A stretch of DNA of 64,000 bases, taken from Nakamurella sp. A5-74 (lineage in GTDB: Bacteria > Actinomycetota > Actinomycetes > Mycobacteriales > Nakamurellaceae). The position numbers and the translations under genes were made by a program. The notes beneath the pieces were generated by a model. That model was not told the DNA's origin. It worked only from the letters and a program-made list of their open reading frames with translations, and did no database searches. This document shows positions 26,935-35,685 of the stretch, piece after piece. The stretch lies in the NCBI RefSeq assembly GCF_040438885.1, contig NZ_CP159218.1, positions 1,178,001-1,242,000 on the forward strand, given 5' to 3'. The stretch's first letter is position 1, and every line of letters begins with the position of its first letter.

Positions 26935-27417
26935 ATGGTTTTCAAGGTCGGAGAGACTGTTGTCTACCCCCATCACGGGGCCGCGCTGATCCAGGCCACC
27001 GAGACCCGCGTGGTCAAGGGCGAGGAGAAGCTGTACCTGGTCCTGAAGGTCGCCCAGGGCGACCTGACCGTGAAGGTTCCCGCAGAGAATGCCGAGATCG
27101 TCGGTGTTCGTGACGTCGTCGACCAGATCGGACTCGACAAGGTGTTCGAGGTGCTGCGTGCACCGCACACCGAGGAGCCCACCAACTGGTCGCGTCGCTA
27201 CAAGGCCAACCTGGAGAAGCTCGCGTCCGGTGACGTCAACAAGGTCGCCGAGGTCGTCCGTGACCTGTGGCGTCGCGACAAGGAACGTGGTCTGTCGGCC
27301 GGTGAGAAGCGCATGCTCGCCAAGGCCCGTCAGATCCTGGTCTCCGAGCTCGCACTGGCCGAGCACACCGACGAGCCCAACGCCGAGATCATCCTCGACG
27401 AGGTCCTGGCTTCCTGA
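26935..27417 (+). CDS. carD: RNA polymerase-binding transcription factor CarD
   Basis: 160 residues, near-identical in plan to mycobacterial CarD. The N-terminal RNAP-interaction (Tudor-like) domain starts [18 protein letters not shown]. The C-terminal helical DNA-binding domain contains [18 protein letters not shown], with the Trp that wedges at the upstream edge of the bubble, and a basic patch. CarD binds the RNAP beta subunit and stabilises the open complex at rRNA and many other promoters. The start at MVFKVG matches the family; the frame is open to 26797, but those upstream codons are not conserved. It is followed 32 bp later by ispDF. Confidence 0.97.
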   Translation: MVFKVGETVVYPHHGAALIQATETRVVKGEEKLYLVLKVAQGDLTVKVPAENAEIVGVRDVVDQIGLDKVFEVLRAPHTEEPTNWSRRYKANLEKLASGDVNKVAEVVRDLWRRDKERGLSAGEKRMLAKARQILVSELALAEHTDEPNAEIILDEVLAS

Positions 27418-27449
27418 GTCGACTTCGTCCCGGGTAGATCTGACCACCG

Positions 27450-28598
27450 ATGACGGTCGTCGCACTTGTTCCGGCCGCAGGCCGGGGTGAACGCCTCGGT
27501 CTCGGCGTGTCCAAGGCGTTCGTCGAGGTTGCCGGCCGTCCGCTGGTCGCGCACGCGGCAGCCGCGTTGTTCGCCGGTGGAGTCGACCGGGTGGTCGTCG
27601 CCGTCGCAGCGAGCGACTGGGACCTCGCCCATGAGGTGCTGGGCGACCACTGCATGGTGGTGCTCGGTGGCAGCGACCGGACCTCGTCCGTCGCCGCTGC
27701 GCTGAGCCACGCCGGTGACGACGCCCGGATCATCCTGGTGCACGACGCTGCGCGGGCGTTCACCCCACCTGAGTTGGTGCGCCGGGTGATCGATGCCGTT
27801 CGCAACGGCGCCGACGCCGTGGTACCGGTCCTCCCGGTCACCGACACGATCCGCCGTCACCTGGCACCGTTGGACACCGAGTTCGTCGGCGGGTCCAGCG
27901 GCGGGATCGTTGATCGCGACACCCTGCGCGCAGTACAGACCCCCCAAGGATTCCGCGCCGAGGTGTTGCGTCAGGCGCACGCCGCAGCAGGTCCGGCAGG
28001 CGCCACCGATGACGCCGCGCTGGCCGAGGCGCTCGGCACGGTGGTCAGCTTCGTGGCCGGTGCCCCCGAGGCCGGCAAGATCACCCACTCCGACGATTTG
28101 ACGATCGCCCGTGCGTTGCACGAATCTCCCACCATGCGGATCGGCAGCGGCCTCGACGTGCACCCCATCGAGCCGGGCCGCGCCTGCCGTCTCGCCGGTC
28201 TGGAGTTCCCGGACGACGACGGCTGCGCGGGCCACTCCGACGGCGACGTCGCGGCCCACGCGCTGTGCGATGCGTTGCTGAGCGCAGCCGGTCTCGGCGA
28301 CCTCGGGTCGGTGTTCGGTACCGACGACCCGCGCTGGGACGGTGCGTCCGGCCTCGATCTGCTCGGCGAGGTGATGAATCGGCTCCGGGCAGCCCGGTTC
28401 GAGGTGGTCAACGCCACCGTGCAGATCATCGCCAACACCCCGCGGATCGCAGCCCGCCGCGTCGAGGCCGAACAGGTGCTCACCGCCGCGATCGGTGCGC
28501 CGGTCTCGGTCTCGGCGACCACCACCGACGGGCTGGGGCTCACCGGTCGCGGAGAGGGTCGCGCCGCGCAGGCCACCGCTCTGGTGCGCCAGGTCTGA
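27450..28598 (+). CDS. ispDF: Fused IspD-IspF (MEP pathway cytidylyltransferase and cyclodiphosphate synthase)
   Basis: 382 residues in one frame. IspD part 1-225: nucleotide-binding [25 protein letters not shown], and the TQTPQGF-like AVQTPQGF. IspF part 229-382: GSGLDVHP with metal ligands Asp and His, [27 protein letters not shown], and the C-terminal [13 protein letters not shown]. It makes CDP-methylerythritol and later MEcPP for isoprenoid precursors. The two parts are joined by a short linker (RALHESPTM). In most actinobacteria these are two adjacent genes (Rv3582c, Rv3581c), so a fusion here is notable. The carD-ispD-ispF order is conserved. Confidence 0.95.
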   Translation: MTVVALVPAAGRGERLGLGVSKAFVEVAGRPLVAHAAAALFAGGVDRVVVAVAASDWDLAHEVLGDHCMVVLGGSDRTSSVAAALSHAGDDARIILVHDAARAFTPPELVRRVIDAVRNGADAVVPVLPVTDTIRRHLAPLDTEFVGGSSGGIVDRDTLRAVQTPQGFRAEVLRQAHAAAGPAGATDDAALAEALGTVVSFVAGAPEAGKITHSDDLTIARALHESPTMRIGSGLDVHPIEPGRACRLAGLEFPDDDGCAGHSDGDVAAHALCDALLSAAGLGDLGSVFGTDDPRWDGASGLDLLGEVMNRLRAARFEVVNATVQIIANTPRIAARRVEAEQVLTAAIGAPVSVSATTTDGLGLTGRGEGRAAQATALVRQV

Positions 28599-28702
28599 GT
28601 TCCGCGCCGGCCATCTGCCGATCATGTCGTCGTCCGACCTCGACATGCGGCCGCGCACGTCAGGGCTTACCGTCGGATGATCCATCGACGGAGGAAAATC
28701 CC

Positions 28703-29191
28703 ATGAGAATCGTCCCGCGAGCCCTGTTCGGCGCGATCTCCGCGCTCATCATCGCCACCGGTTCGGTGGTCGTCACTGCAGGTTCGGCCTCCGCCGCACC
28801 GGCCAAGCTGTCACAGAGCCAGGCCAGTTCCCAGCTCGGCGCCGCCGGTATCCGAGTCACCTCGAGCGGCGGCTGCACCACCAGGAGCAACTCCAGTTGC
28901 ACCTCCTTGAGCCAGGTCAATGCGGCCACCATCCAGGGCGCCGTCACCCTCAAGAACGCCAGTGGCTGCGCGCTCACCGTCACCGGCGGGACGGAGGTCG
29001 GCCACGCCAGCGGTACCTACAGCCACTACAACGGCTACAAGCTCGACTTCGCCATCACCAGCTGCCTGACGAACTACATCACCGGCAATTTCACCTCCAT
29101 CGGTGGCAGCAAATGGAAGGCCGGCTCCGGCAACATCTACTACAGCGAGAGCAACCACTGGGACGTGACGTTCTACAGCTGCGGCTGCTGA
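28703..29191 (+). CDS. Small secreted Cys-rich protein with His/Asp motifs
   Basis: 162 residues. GGAGG upstream and a classical signal peptide (residues 1-34, ending SASAAP). The mature part has Cys in CTTRSNSSC and in the terminal SCGC, suiting disulfides. Conserved-looking motifs GHASGTYSHYNGYKLDF near 98-114 and NHWDVTFY near 151-158 give a His-x6-Asp ... His-Trp-Asp pattern. This recalls zinc D,D-peptidase-like (M15/hedgehog-type) active sites, but without a confident family assignment. It could be an exported peptidoglycan hydrolase or a small secreted ligand-binding protein. It lies after ispDF but with its own 104-bp gap. Confidence 0.75.
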   Translation: MRIVPRALFGAISALIIATGSVVVTAGSASAAPAKLSQSQASSQLGAAGIRVTSSGGCTTRSNSSCTSLSQVNAATIQGAVTLKNASGCALTVTGGTEVGHASGTYSHYNGYKLDFAITSCLTNYITGNFTSIGGSKWKAGSGNIYYSESNHWDVTFYSCGC

Positions 29192-29218
29192 CCGCGGCCC
29201 GGATCACTGGGCGCCTGC

Positions 29219-29497
29219 TCAGCTGTTCCGGTGGGTGAGGAGGACGTCGACGAGGTCGCCGGCGGTCGCCTTGCCGATCGTCTTCGTCAGCGCCGCTCGG
29301 ATCGGCAGCCAGTGCAGGCCGGCGCCCGAGGGCATCAGGGTGGCCTCGAACGGATGGCCGTCCAGGGTGCCGGCGACCTTCACCGCTCGGCCCGTCCCCA
29401 GCAGCTCGACGGATCCCGGTACTTCCAGATAGGTGGCGAATGCGCCGTCCTTGCGGATCGGCGCCGTGAGCCGATGGTCCAGCGGGCCGGCGCTCAT
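29219..29497 (-). CDS. DUF1905 domain protein
   Basis: 92 residues with the DUF1905 pattern: PGSVELLGTGRAVKVAGTLDGHPFEATLMPSG and a final GKATAGDLVDVLLTHR. This is a small beta-barrel fold, often fused to a YdeI-like OmpD-associated domain, of unknown function. The gene starts inside the end of the DinB gene (ATGA overlap, 29494-29497), so the two are translated together. It is convergent with the secreted-protein gene. Confidence 0.85.
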   Translation of the reverse strand: MSAGPLDHRLTAPIRKDGAFATYLEVPGSVELLGTGRAVKVAGTLDGHPFEATLMPSGAGLHWLPIRAALTKTIGKATAGDLVDVLLTHRNS

Positions 29498-30135
29498 CGC
29501 ACGCCCGCCGTGAAGCCGGATGCCGCGCGAGCGGTGGCCTCCACCATCTCGTAGCGGTGTCGCCAGCCCTCCGCATCGGGGACGTCCCCGCCGCCGGTGT
29601 TGTCCAGCTCGGACTCAGCCTCGGAACGTCCCAGCGAGCCGTCGATGAGCTCGCGCACGATGTCGGCGTGCCCGACGTGGTGTTCGGTCTCGGTCACCAG
29701 ATGCACCAGGATGCGGTGCAGGCCAAGCGGTTCGGGGGAGAGCCAGGGGGCGTGGGTGACGGCGTCGTCCGGGAGTGCGGCCAGCGTCGCATCGGCATGC
29801 GCACAGGCGTGCCGATAGTCCTGGATCAGCTGATCGCGGGATTCGTCGGTGGTGGCAAGGAAATCACTGCGCACTGCCGACTGCTGCCCGAACCAGCCGG
29901 GTGCGTGCGCGGAGATACGCCCGAAACAGGCGCCGAGATAGAGCAGCTCGACACCGGTCAGATGCTTGATCAGTCCCAGCAGGTTGGTACCCGACGGGGT
30001 CAGCGGACGGCGCACGTCGTACTCGTCGAGTCCGTCGATCTTCCAGAGCAGCGATCCGCGTGCCTCGACGAGATAGCGGTGCAGCTCGTCGAGTTGGACG
30101 CGGGTGGCGGTTCGATCGGTGGTGGGCACGCTCAT
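29494..30135 (-). CDS. DinB-family (DUF664) putative metal-dependent protein
   Basis: 213 residues. Four-helix-bundle DinB/DUF664 pattern: LLWKIDGLDEYDVRRPLTPSGTNLLGLIKHLTGVELLYLG with the first metal His. Later come RILVHLVTETEHHVGHADIVRELIDG with the second and third His. DinB-like proteins include mycothiol-dependent enzymes; the exact reaction is unknown. The start at MSVPTTD has GAGGAG upstream; nine further residues are open upstream. It is coupled to the DUF1905 gene and divergent from the ECF sigma gene 73 bp away. Confidence 0.88.
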   Translation of the reverse strand: MSVPTTDRTATRVQLDELHRYLVEARGSLLWKIDGLDEYDVRRPLTPSGTNLLGLIKHLTGVELLYLGACFGRISAHAPGWFGQQSAVRSDFLATTDESRDQLIQDYRHACAHADATLAALPDDAVTHAPWLSPEPLGLHRILVHLVTETEHHVGHADIVRELIDGSLGRSEAESELDNTGGGDVPDAEGWRHRYEMVEATARAASGFTAGVR

Positions 30136-30208
30136 CGGAGTTCTCCTCGGTGGTGGCGACATCGGCTGTCACTGAGTACGACTGCGCGGCTGCGGCACAA
30201 TCATCGGT

Positions 30209-31255
30209 ATGAGCGCATCCAGTGCGGACGTGGTGTCCGGTGTGACCCTCGATGCCGCCCGTCGCGCCGAGGACGAGGCCACGTTCGCCGAGGCCGTCGG
30301 GCCGTTGACTCCGCAGCTGCGCGCTCACTGCTATCGGATGCTCGCCTCCACGCACGATGCGGACGACGCCGTGCAGGAGACCCTGCTGCGGGCCTGGCGC
30401 GGACTCGAGGGATTCTCCGGGACGGGTTCGCTGCGTTCGTGGCTGTACGCGATCGCGACCAGGGCCTGTCTGGATGCGCTCGTGTCGCGGACGCGCAGGG
30501 CGCTGCCGATGGACCTTGGACCGGCCAGCGAGACGGTGGTGCTGCAGGAGGGCCCGTTGACGGATGTCGCGTGGCTGCAGCCCTTCCCGACGGCAGGGAT
30601 GGCGGCAGGTCCGCTCGACCCGGGTGCGACGCTGGAACAGCAGGAGGCTGTCGAACTGGCCTTCGTCGCTGCGCTGCAACATCTTCCACCGAACCAGCGG
30701 GCCGCTCTGGTGCTGTTCGAGGTGTTGGGATTCTCTGCGGCAGAAATTGCCGACACCATGCGAACCTCCCGTGCCTCGATCAACAGTGCCCTGCAACGGG
30801 CCCGGAAGATCGTGGCGGACGAGGTCCCTGCCGTGAGTCAACTGCAGACACTGCGGATGCTCGGCGACGAACGGCTGCGGGAGGTGGTGGACGAATTCAC
30901 CTCGGCGCTGCAGGACGGCGATGCTGCACGGCTGGTTGCGCTGCTGTCCCAGGACGTCAGCTGGTCGATGCCGCCGCTACCGGGCTGGTACTCGGGAATC
31001 GCCTCGGTGACCGACTTCGCCGTCCGGGTACCGCTGGGCTCCTGCGGACAATGGCGCTCCCGGCCGGTGTCGGCGAACGGACAACCCGCGGTCGCGCTCT
31101 ACCTGCGGGCCGCCGGCGACGGTCCGTTCACTGCATGGTCGATCAACCTGCTGTCGGTGGACGGCGACGGCCGGATCCGGGAGATCACCTCGTTCCTGGG
31201 AGCCGAACACTTCGCTGCCTTCGGGTTGCCCATCGAGGTGCCGCCGGACTCCTGA
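30209..31255 (+). CDS. ECF sigma factor with C-terminal SnoaL-like domain
   Basis: 348 residues. Sigma region 2 is AHCYRMLASTHDADDAVQETLLRAWRGLEGF near 45-75, followed by SLRSWLYAIATRACLD. Region 4 is LPPNQRAALVLFEVLGFSAAEIADTMRTSRASINSALQRAR near 172-212. A SnoaL/NTF2-like domain of about 130 residues, with SQDVSWSMPPLPGWYSG, follows. This is the SigG/SigJ-type (ECF41/ECF56-like) layout, in which the C-terminal domain replaces a separate anti-sigma factor. The signal is unknown. No anti-sigma gene is adjacent, which agrees with that type. Confidence 0.92.
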   Translation: MSASSADVVSGVTLDAARRAEDEATFAEAVGPLTPQLRAHCYRMLASTHDADDAVQETLLRAWRGLEGFSGTGSLRSWLYAIATRACLDALVSRTRRALPMDLGPASETVVLQEGPLTDVAWLQPFPTAGMAAGPLDPGATLEQQEAVELAFVAALQHLPPNQRAALVLFEVLGFSAAEIADTMRTSRASINSALQRARKIVADEVPAVSQLQTLRMLGDERLREVVDEFTSALQDGDAARLVALLSQDVSWSMPPLPGWYSGIASVTDFAVRVPLGSCGQWRSRPVSANGQPAVALYLRAAGDGPFTAWSINLLSVDGDGRIREITSFLGAEHFAAFGLPIEVPPDS

Positions 31256-31305
31256 CCGCAGATCCGCCCGCGGTGGCCCGGTTCGGCGACGCCGGCCCCG
31301 CGACG

Positions 31306-32598
31306 TCAGGCGGTGAGCTCGTCCTCGAGGAACCTGCGTCGGGAGACCCCCAGGCCGCAGAACAGATGCACCACCAGCACCCCGCAGATCGCGATCAGCG
31401 ACCACGTCCAGCCACCCGTCCAGTCGTGGATGATGCCGAACAGCACAGGTCCGACGGAGGCGATCAGGTAGCCGGCGGACTGCGCGAATGCGGAGAGCGC
31501 CAACGTTCCCTGGGGTGTCCGGGTGCGCAGGGCGATCAGCGTCAACGCAGTCGGGAACGAACCGCCACCCAGGCCCAGCAGGATCGACCACAGCGACGGT
31601 GCGGAGCCCGGCGAGAGGATCAATCCGAGATAGCCCAGGGAGTAGCAGCCGATCATCGCCACGATCAACACCCTGGGCGTGTGGATGCGCCCCAACAGCC
31701 AGGGCACGATCGCGGCGATGGGAATGCCGATCGCCGTCAGCAGCGAGACCTGGAACGCTGCCGCCTGATCGCTCAGGCCGGCGTCGACGTAGATCTCGGG
31801 CAACCAGCCGAAGGCGACGTAGGCCTGCATCGACTGCAGGCCGAAGTACCCCGCCATCGCCCACGCCAGCCGGGAGCGTCGCAGCGACGTGACGGGGATG
31901 GCGCGGGCCTGGCTGGCGCGGGGGAGCGGACGCCCGACGCTCACCACCGTCGTGATCCACGGGATCAGGGCCACCGCAGCCAGCGCCGACCACAATCCGA
32001 TCCCCAGCCGCCAGTCCCCGCCCAGGGACGTCTGCAGCGGGATGGTCAGGGCGGCGGCGATCGACCCGCCGGCCGTCAGCAGCACCGTGTAGCAAGCGGT
32101 CACGACGGTGATCCGGTCCGGGAAGTGCAGCCGGACGAGGCCGGGCAGCAGCACGTTCCCGGCGGCGATCCCGGCGAGCGTCAGGACCGAACCGATGAAC
32201 AGCATCGGCACACCGGGCACCACCGCGCGGAGCAGCTGGCCGGCGATCATCGCCAGCACTGCCAGCAGCACGGTGCGATGGGATCCGATCCGGGCAGCGA
32301 CGGCCGGTGCGCCGACGCCCAGCAGGGCGAAGGACAGCGTCGGCAACGCGAGCAGGACCCCGGCGGAAGCGCCGGTCAGGCCGGTGTCGCCGCGCAGCGC
32401 CGGGATGACGGCGCCGAGCGCGTTGACGGCCGGACGGAGGTTGATGGCCAGCAGCAGCAGGGCCGCGAGAACCACCGGGCGGAACCAGGCCGGCCGATCG
32501 CTGTACGGCAACGCCGGGGCGGCGCCGGGTGCGGGTGCGGGGCCTCGCACGGCGCCGGGGTCGGGGCGTTCACCGGTGTCACCGTGCAGCTCACTCAC
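31306..32598 (-). CDS. MFS transporter of the CynX/NimT type
   Basis: 430 residues with about 12 transmembrane helices after a 35-residue Pro/Gly-rich N-tail. LLLLAINLRPAVNALGAVIPALRGDTGL is the signature start of the cyanate/2-nitroimidazole transporter (CynX/NimT) group, and GSFPTALTLIALRTRTP fits helix 10-11. It is likely an anion or small-drug exporter; substrate is unknown, and no cyanase is nearby. It starts at GTG 6 nt after TAGGCT. It is divergent from proC with only 28 bp between starts. Confidence 0.88.
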   Translation of the reverse strand: MSELHGDTGERPDPGAVRGPAPAPGAAPALPYSDRPAWFRPVVLAALLLLAINLRPAVNALGAVIPALRGDTGLTGASAGVLLALPTLSFALLGVGAPAVAARIGSHRTVLLAVLAMIAGQLLRAVVPGVPMLFIGSVLTLAGIAAGNVLLPGLVRLHFPDRITVVTACYTVLLTAGGSIAAALTIPLQTSLGGDWRLGIGLWSALAAVALIPWITTVVSVGRPLPRASQARAIPVTSLRRSRLAWAMAGYFGLQSMQAYVAFGWLPEIYVDAGLSDQAAAFQVSLLTAIGIPIAAIVPWLLGRIHTPRVLIVAMIGCYSLGYLGLILSPGSAPSLWSILLGLGGGSFPTALTLIALRTRTPQGTLALSAFAQSAGYLIASVGPVLFGIIHDWTGGWTWSLIAICGVLVVHLFCGLGVSRRRFLEDELTA

Positions 32599-32604
32599 CG
32601 GACG

Positions 32605-32610
32605 AGCCTA
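32605..32610 (-). promoter_or_regulatory. -10 hexamer of the CynX-like gene
   Basis: TAGGCT, 6 nt, then GTG. It is located in the 28-bp divergent gap with proC, so the proC promoter must overlap the transporter's coding start. Confidence 0.45.
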
Positions 32611-32626
32611 ATGGGATGCTCAGGGC

Positions 32627-33472
32627 ATGACCGACCAGCCTTCGGCGCCCTCGAGCGTCCCCGCTGTCCCCGCTGTGGCGATCCTGGGCGCCGGCAAGAT
32701 CGGGGAGGCCCTGCTCTCCGGCCTGCTGCACGCGGGACGCACAGCGGATTCCCTGATGTTCACCGAGCGCTACGCAGCGCGCTGCGGAGAACTGACGGAG
32801 CACTACGGCGTCCCCGCTGTCACGACGGAGGAGGCAGCCCGGGACGCAGACGTGCTCGTGGTGGCGGTCAAGCCGCAGGACATCGAGGTACTGATCGAGG
32901 CGCTGGCCACCAGCATCACGCCCGGCACGCTGGTCGTCTCGCTGGCAGCCGGCATCCCCACCTCGCTGTACGAACGGAGTCTGCCGACCGGCACCCCGGT
33001 GGTCAGGGTGATGCCGAACACGGCGCTGCTCGTCGGGGAGGCGATGTCGGCGATCTCCGGCGGGGCGGCCGCCACGGACGAGCACCTGGCGCTGGTGGAG
33101 GAGATGCTGACCAGCGTCGGCAAGGTGGTGCGGGTGCCGGAGTCGCAGCAGGACGCGGTGACGGCGTTGTCCGGCTCGGGTCCGGCCTACTTCTTCTTCC
33201 TGGTCGAGGCGATGATCGATGCCGGCATCCTGCTCGGACTGCCGCGAGCGGTCGCGAGCGACCTGATCATCCAGTCGGCGGTCGGAGCCGCGCTGATGCT
33301 CCGTGATTCCGGTGAGCACCCGGTGTCCCTGCGCGAGGCCGTCACCTCACCCGGCGGCACCACGATCGCGGCCATCCGGGAGCTGGAGAACCACGGCGTC
33401 CGGGCGGCGCTGCTGTCGGCGATCGAGGCTGCAGCGCTGCGCTCGGTGGAACTCGGCGCCGCGCACGCGTGA
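32627..33472 (+). CDS. proC: Pyrroline-5-carboxylate reductase
   Basis: 281 residues. Rossmann NAD(P) motif ILGAGKIGEALLSGL at 19-33. VVAVKPQDIE follows near 77. The C-terminal dimerisation domain carries ALSGSGPAYFFFLVEAMIDAG near 180-200 and SPGGTTIAAIRELE near 242. It reduces P5C to proline, the last step of proline synthesis. It heads the conserved proC / excisionase-like HTH / bS22 / galE2-like series known from mycobacteria (Rv0500 onward). Confidence 0.97.
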   Translation: MTDQPSAPSSVPAVPAVAILGAGKIGEALLSGLLHAGRTADSLMFTERYAARCGELTEHYGVPAVTTEEAARDADVLVVAVKPQDIEVLIEALATSITPGTLVVSLAAGIPTSLYERSLPTGTPVVRVMPNTALLVGEAMSAISGGAAATDEHLALVEEMLTSVGKVVRVPESQQDAVTALSGSGPAYFFFLVEAMIDAGILLGLPRAVASDLIIQSAVGAALMLRDSGEHPVSLREAVTSPGGTTIAAIRELENHGVRAALLSAIEAAALRSVELGAAHA

Positions 33473-33728
33473 CGACCGGGTGTCGTTGCGTGAGCGGGCG
33501 CGGCTCGATCGCAGCGCCACGGATGGTCCAGCGGGGCGGTGACCGGATGTGAAATCGCTCGGTCTGCGACACGCCGGTATGGATTACGGAAATAATCATC
33601 TGAATCAGGTAGGGGATCCTGTCGCTTCTGTCCCACTGGTACCGCTACAGTGCGTGGAGCACGAGCGCGACTGTGTCCGCCAGGTGGGGAAGCCAGGCGG
33701 CGTGATGCGTGCCGAGAGACGGTGCACG

Positions 33729-33983
33729 ATGGCCACTGGCCCCGATGGTCGTACAGCTGGCGAACCCGAGCAGGCGAAGTCCCCTGCCGGTGCAGCCCCC
33801 TTGTCCGAGATGCGTTTTCTGACGGTCGCAGAGGTGGCGACGGTGATGCGGGTGTCCCGGATGACCGTCTACCGCCTGGTGCATTCCGGCGAGCTCCCCG
33901 CGGTGCGGGTCGGTCGCTCGTTCCGAGTTCCGGAGCGCGCCGTGCACACCTATCTCGAGCAGGCGTTCAACGACGTCGGCTGA
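33729..33983 (+). CDS. Excisionase-type helix-turn-helix DNA-binding protein (Rv0500A-like)
   Basis: 84 residues. A disordered N-tail is followed by a MerR/Xis-type winged helix: MRFLTVAEVATVMRVSRMTVYRLVHSGELPAVRVGRSFRVPERAVHTYLEQ (about residues 27-78). The same domain family includes BldC. The protein lacks any phage context and closely resembles mycobacterial Rv0500A, which sits in the same place between proC and bS22. It is presumably a housekeeping regulator; targets are unknown. The start is uncertain, with ATG at 33705 and 33549 also in frame; the 255-bp gap to proC shows a possible -10 TACAGT at 33646. Confidence 0.85.
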   Translation: MATGPDGRTAGEPEQAKSPAGAAPLSEMRFLTVAEVATVMRVSRMTVYRLVHSGELPAVRVGRSFRVPERAVHTYLEQAFNDVG

Positions 33984-34155
33984 CGCGGCACGGTGCCGGT
34001 CCGCTCGGTCGGGCCGGTCCGTCGGTGCGGCTAGACTTGCGCTCAGGCTTCGGTAGCGTCGCGCGTCCCCTCCGGTTCCGGGGTGGTTCGCCGTCGTACC
34101 GGGTTTCCCCGGCGCCCCAGCGGCGCCATCAGATTCGACAGGATGGTTGGAACAC

Positions 34156-34257
34156 ATGGGCTCTGTGATCAAGAAGCGACGCAAGCGGATGGCCAAGAAG
34201 AAGCACCGCAAACTGCTCCGCAAGACGCGCGTGCAGCGTCGCAAGGCCGGTAAGTGA
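34156..34257 (+). CDS. Small ribosomal subunit protein bS22 (AURKAIP1/COX24-type)
   Basis: A 33-residue, extremely basic protein ([17 protein letters not shown]... ending RRKAGK). It matches almost residue for residue the actinobacterial peptide annotated as Rv0500B and found in mycobacterial 30S structures near the decoding centre as bS22. It was too short for ordinary gene finding but is unambiguous. AGGATGG lies upstream. The position after the HTH gene and before a terminator matches mycobacteria. Confidence 0.96.
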   Translation: MGSVIKKRRKRMAKKKHRKLLRKTRVQRRKAGK

Positions 34258-34320
34258 CCGACGCGATCGCTCGCGTCGTCGCAGCGTCCTGCTGATCTCG
34301 TCGCGTTCCGAACTTTCGCT

Positions 34321-34351
34321 GAACCCCTGGGACCTCCGGTCCCAGGGGTTC
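34321..34351 (+). terminator. Hairpin terminator after the bS22 gene
   Basis: A perfect 14-bp stem (34321-34334 with 34338-34351) around a 3-nt loop, followed by a short T/G run, lies 63 bp after the bS22 stop. The following 200 bp up to 34554 hold only a doubtful 19-codon frame and the promoter region of the next operon. Confidence 0.9.
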
Positions 34352-34554
34352 TGTGTGTCCGGTGCCGCGACGAGCCTGCGGGCAGGATGTCGCAATGACA
34401 CTGCAGAGCAGCCGGCTGGTCGCATCGGTACGCGATCTGGTCACCTTCGTGTGACGTGCCCGCCGGTGCGGCCACCGGTACCGATCGCCGCTCCGGCGGA
34501 CCGTCCGGCGGACATAGACTCATGCCAATTCCCTGCCACTGGTGAAGGAGTCCG

Positions 34555-35685
34555 ATGGCCTCGACGGTGCTCGTCACCGGGGTGACCCGGTTCCTCGGGT
34601 CGTCGCTGGTCGGGCTGCTGGCCGGCGGCGGCAACGGTCCGCGGGTCATCGGTGTCGACGCTGCGCTGCCCGACGCCCGTGCGCGGGAGCGGATGGGCGC
34701 AGCGGAGTTCATCAGGGCGGACATCCGCAGCCCACTGATCGCCCGGGTGATCGACGAGGCGCGGGTCGACACCGTCGTGCACGCCTCCACCTCCGTCACC
34801 CCGGTCGCCGGGTCGCAGCGCACGCTGGCGAAGGAGATGAACGTCCTGGGCACGATGCAGCTGCTGGCTGCGTGTCAACGCTCCGACCGGGTGGAGAACC
34901 TGATCGTCCGGTCCACCGCCGCGGTGTACGGCGGATCCCCGCGAGACCCTGCAGTGTTCACCGAGGACAGCGAGCCGCGGGCGCTGCCCACCTCGGGACC
35001 CGCCCGGGATGCGGTCGACATCGAGGGTTACCTGCGGGGTTTCATCCGCCGCCGCCCGGACGTCCGGGTGGCCGTGCCGCGGTTCGCCGAGATCATCGGG
35101 CCGACCGTGCAGACCCCGCTGACGCGGTACTTCTCGCTCAGCCCCGTCGTGCCGGTGACGCTCGGGCGGGACGCACGGCTCCAGTTGGTCCACGAGAGCG
35201 ATGCCGTCGCCGTGCTGGCAGCGCTGGTCACCGGTGACTTCGCGGGCACGGTCAACGTCGCCGGCGACGGCGTGCTGACCGTCACCCAGGCGATCCACCG
35301 GGCCGGGCGCGTGCCGGTGCCGGTGCTACCGAACGTGATGGGCCTGCTCGGCAGCGGGCTGCGGCGTCTGAAGCTGAGCGGCTTCTCGCCGGAGCAGGTG
35401 GAGCTGCTCAGCCATGGCCGGACGCTGGACACCACCCGACTGCGCGAGCAGGTCGGAGTGCGGCTCGACTTCACCACCGAGGAGGCGTTCGCGGATTTCG
35501 CCGACCGCCTCGACCACCCGGTGCGGGCGCTCAGCAGCCTGCTCGGCATCCCGCGGTGGGGGGCGCGGCAACCGAATGAGTACCCGCTGCCCGCCGCTGC
35601 CGTCGTGCCCGGCGAGCCTTCCGTACCGACCGTTCCTCGTCCCGACCGGCCGAAGCTGGTCAGCATCGACGGGGGACTGACGTGA
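34555..35685 (+). CDS. NAD-dependent epimerase/dehydratase-like protein (Rv0501/galE2-like), atypical active site
   Basis: 376 residues of extended-SDR fold. VLVTGVTRFLGSSL (5-18) is the glycine-rich loop, and RSTAAVYGG (122 on) corresponds to the active-site Ser/Thr strand. The canonical Tyr-x3-Lys is not seen; the equivalent place reads SGPARDAVDIEGYLRGF. The C-terminal part is Pro-rich. It may bind a nucleotide without classical epimerase chemistry. It is coupled to the acyltransferase gene by a GTGA overlap (35682-35685) and has AAGGAG upstream, so it probably acts in the same lipid or glycolipid process. Confidence 0.85.
   Translation: MASTVLVTGVTRFLGSSLVGLLAGGGNGPRVIGVDAALPDARARERMGAAEFIRADIRSPLIARVIDEARVDTVVHASTSVTPVAGSQRTLAKEMNVLGTMQLLAACQRSDRVENLIVRSTAAVYGGSPRDPAVFTEDSEPRALPTSGPARDAVDIEGYLRGFIRRRPDVRVAVPRFAEIIGPTVQTPLTRYFSLSPVVPVTLGRDARLQLVHESDAVAVLAALVTGDFAGTVNVAGDGVLTVTQAIHRAGRVPVPVLPNVMGLLGSGLRRLKLSGFSPEQVELLSHGRTLDTTRLREQVGVRLDFTTEEAFADFADRLDHPVRALSSLLGIPRWGARQPNEYPLPAAAVVPGEPSVPTVPRPDRPKLVSIDGGLT

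Noticed and set aside
29557-33306. 1249-codon plus-strand frame across DinB, sigma and MFS genes
   Set aside because: It spans three real genes in other frames or strands, and its composition (Arg/Gly/Gln-rich) is that of a shadow frame.
33729-33983. Prophage or integrative-element excisionase
   Set aside because: The Xis-like HTH protein sits in a conserved housekeeping neighbourhood with no integrase, attachment site or phage genes nearby.
34394-34453. 19-codon frame after the bS22 terminator
   Set aside because: It has no ribosome-binding site and no recognised similarity. It is too short to support without conservation.
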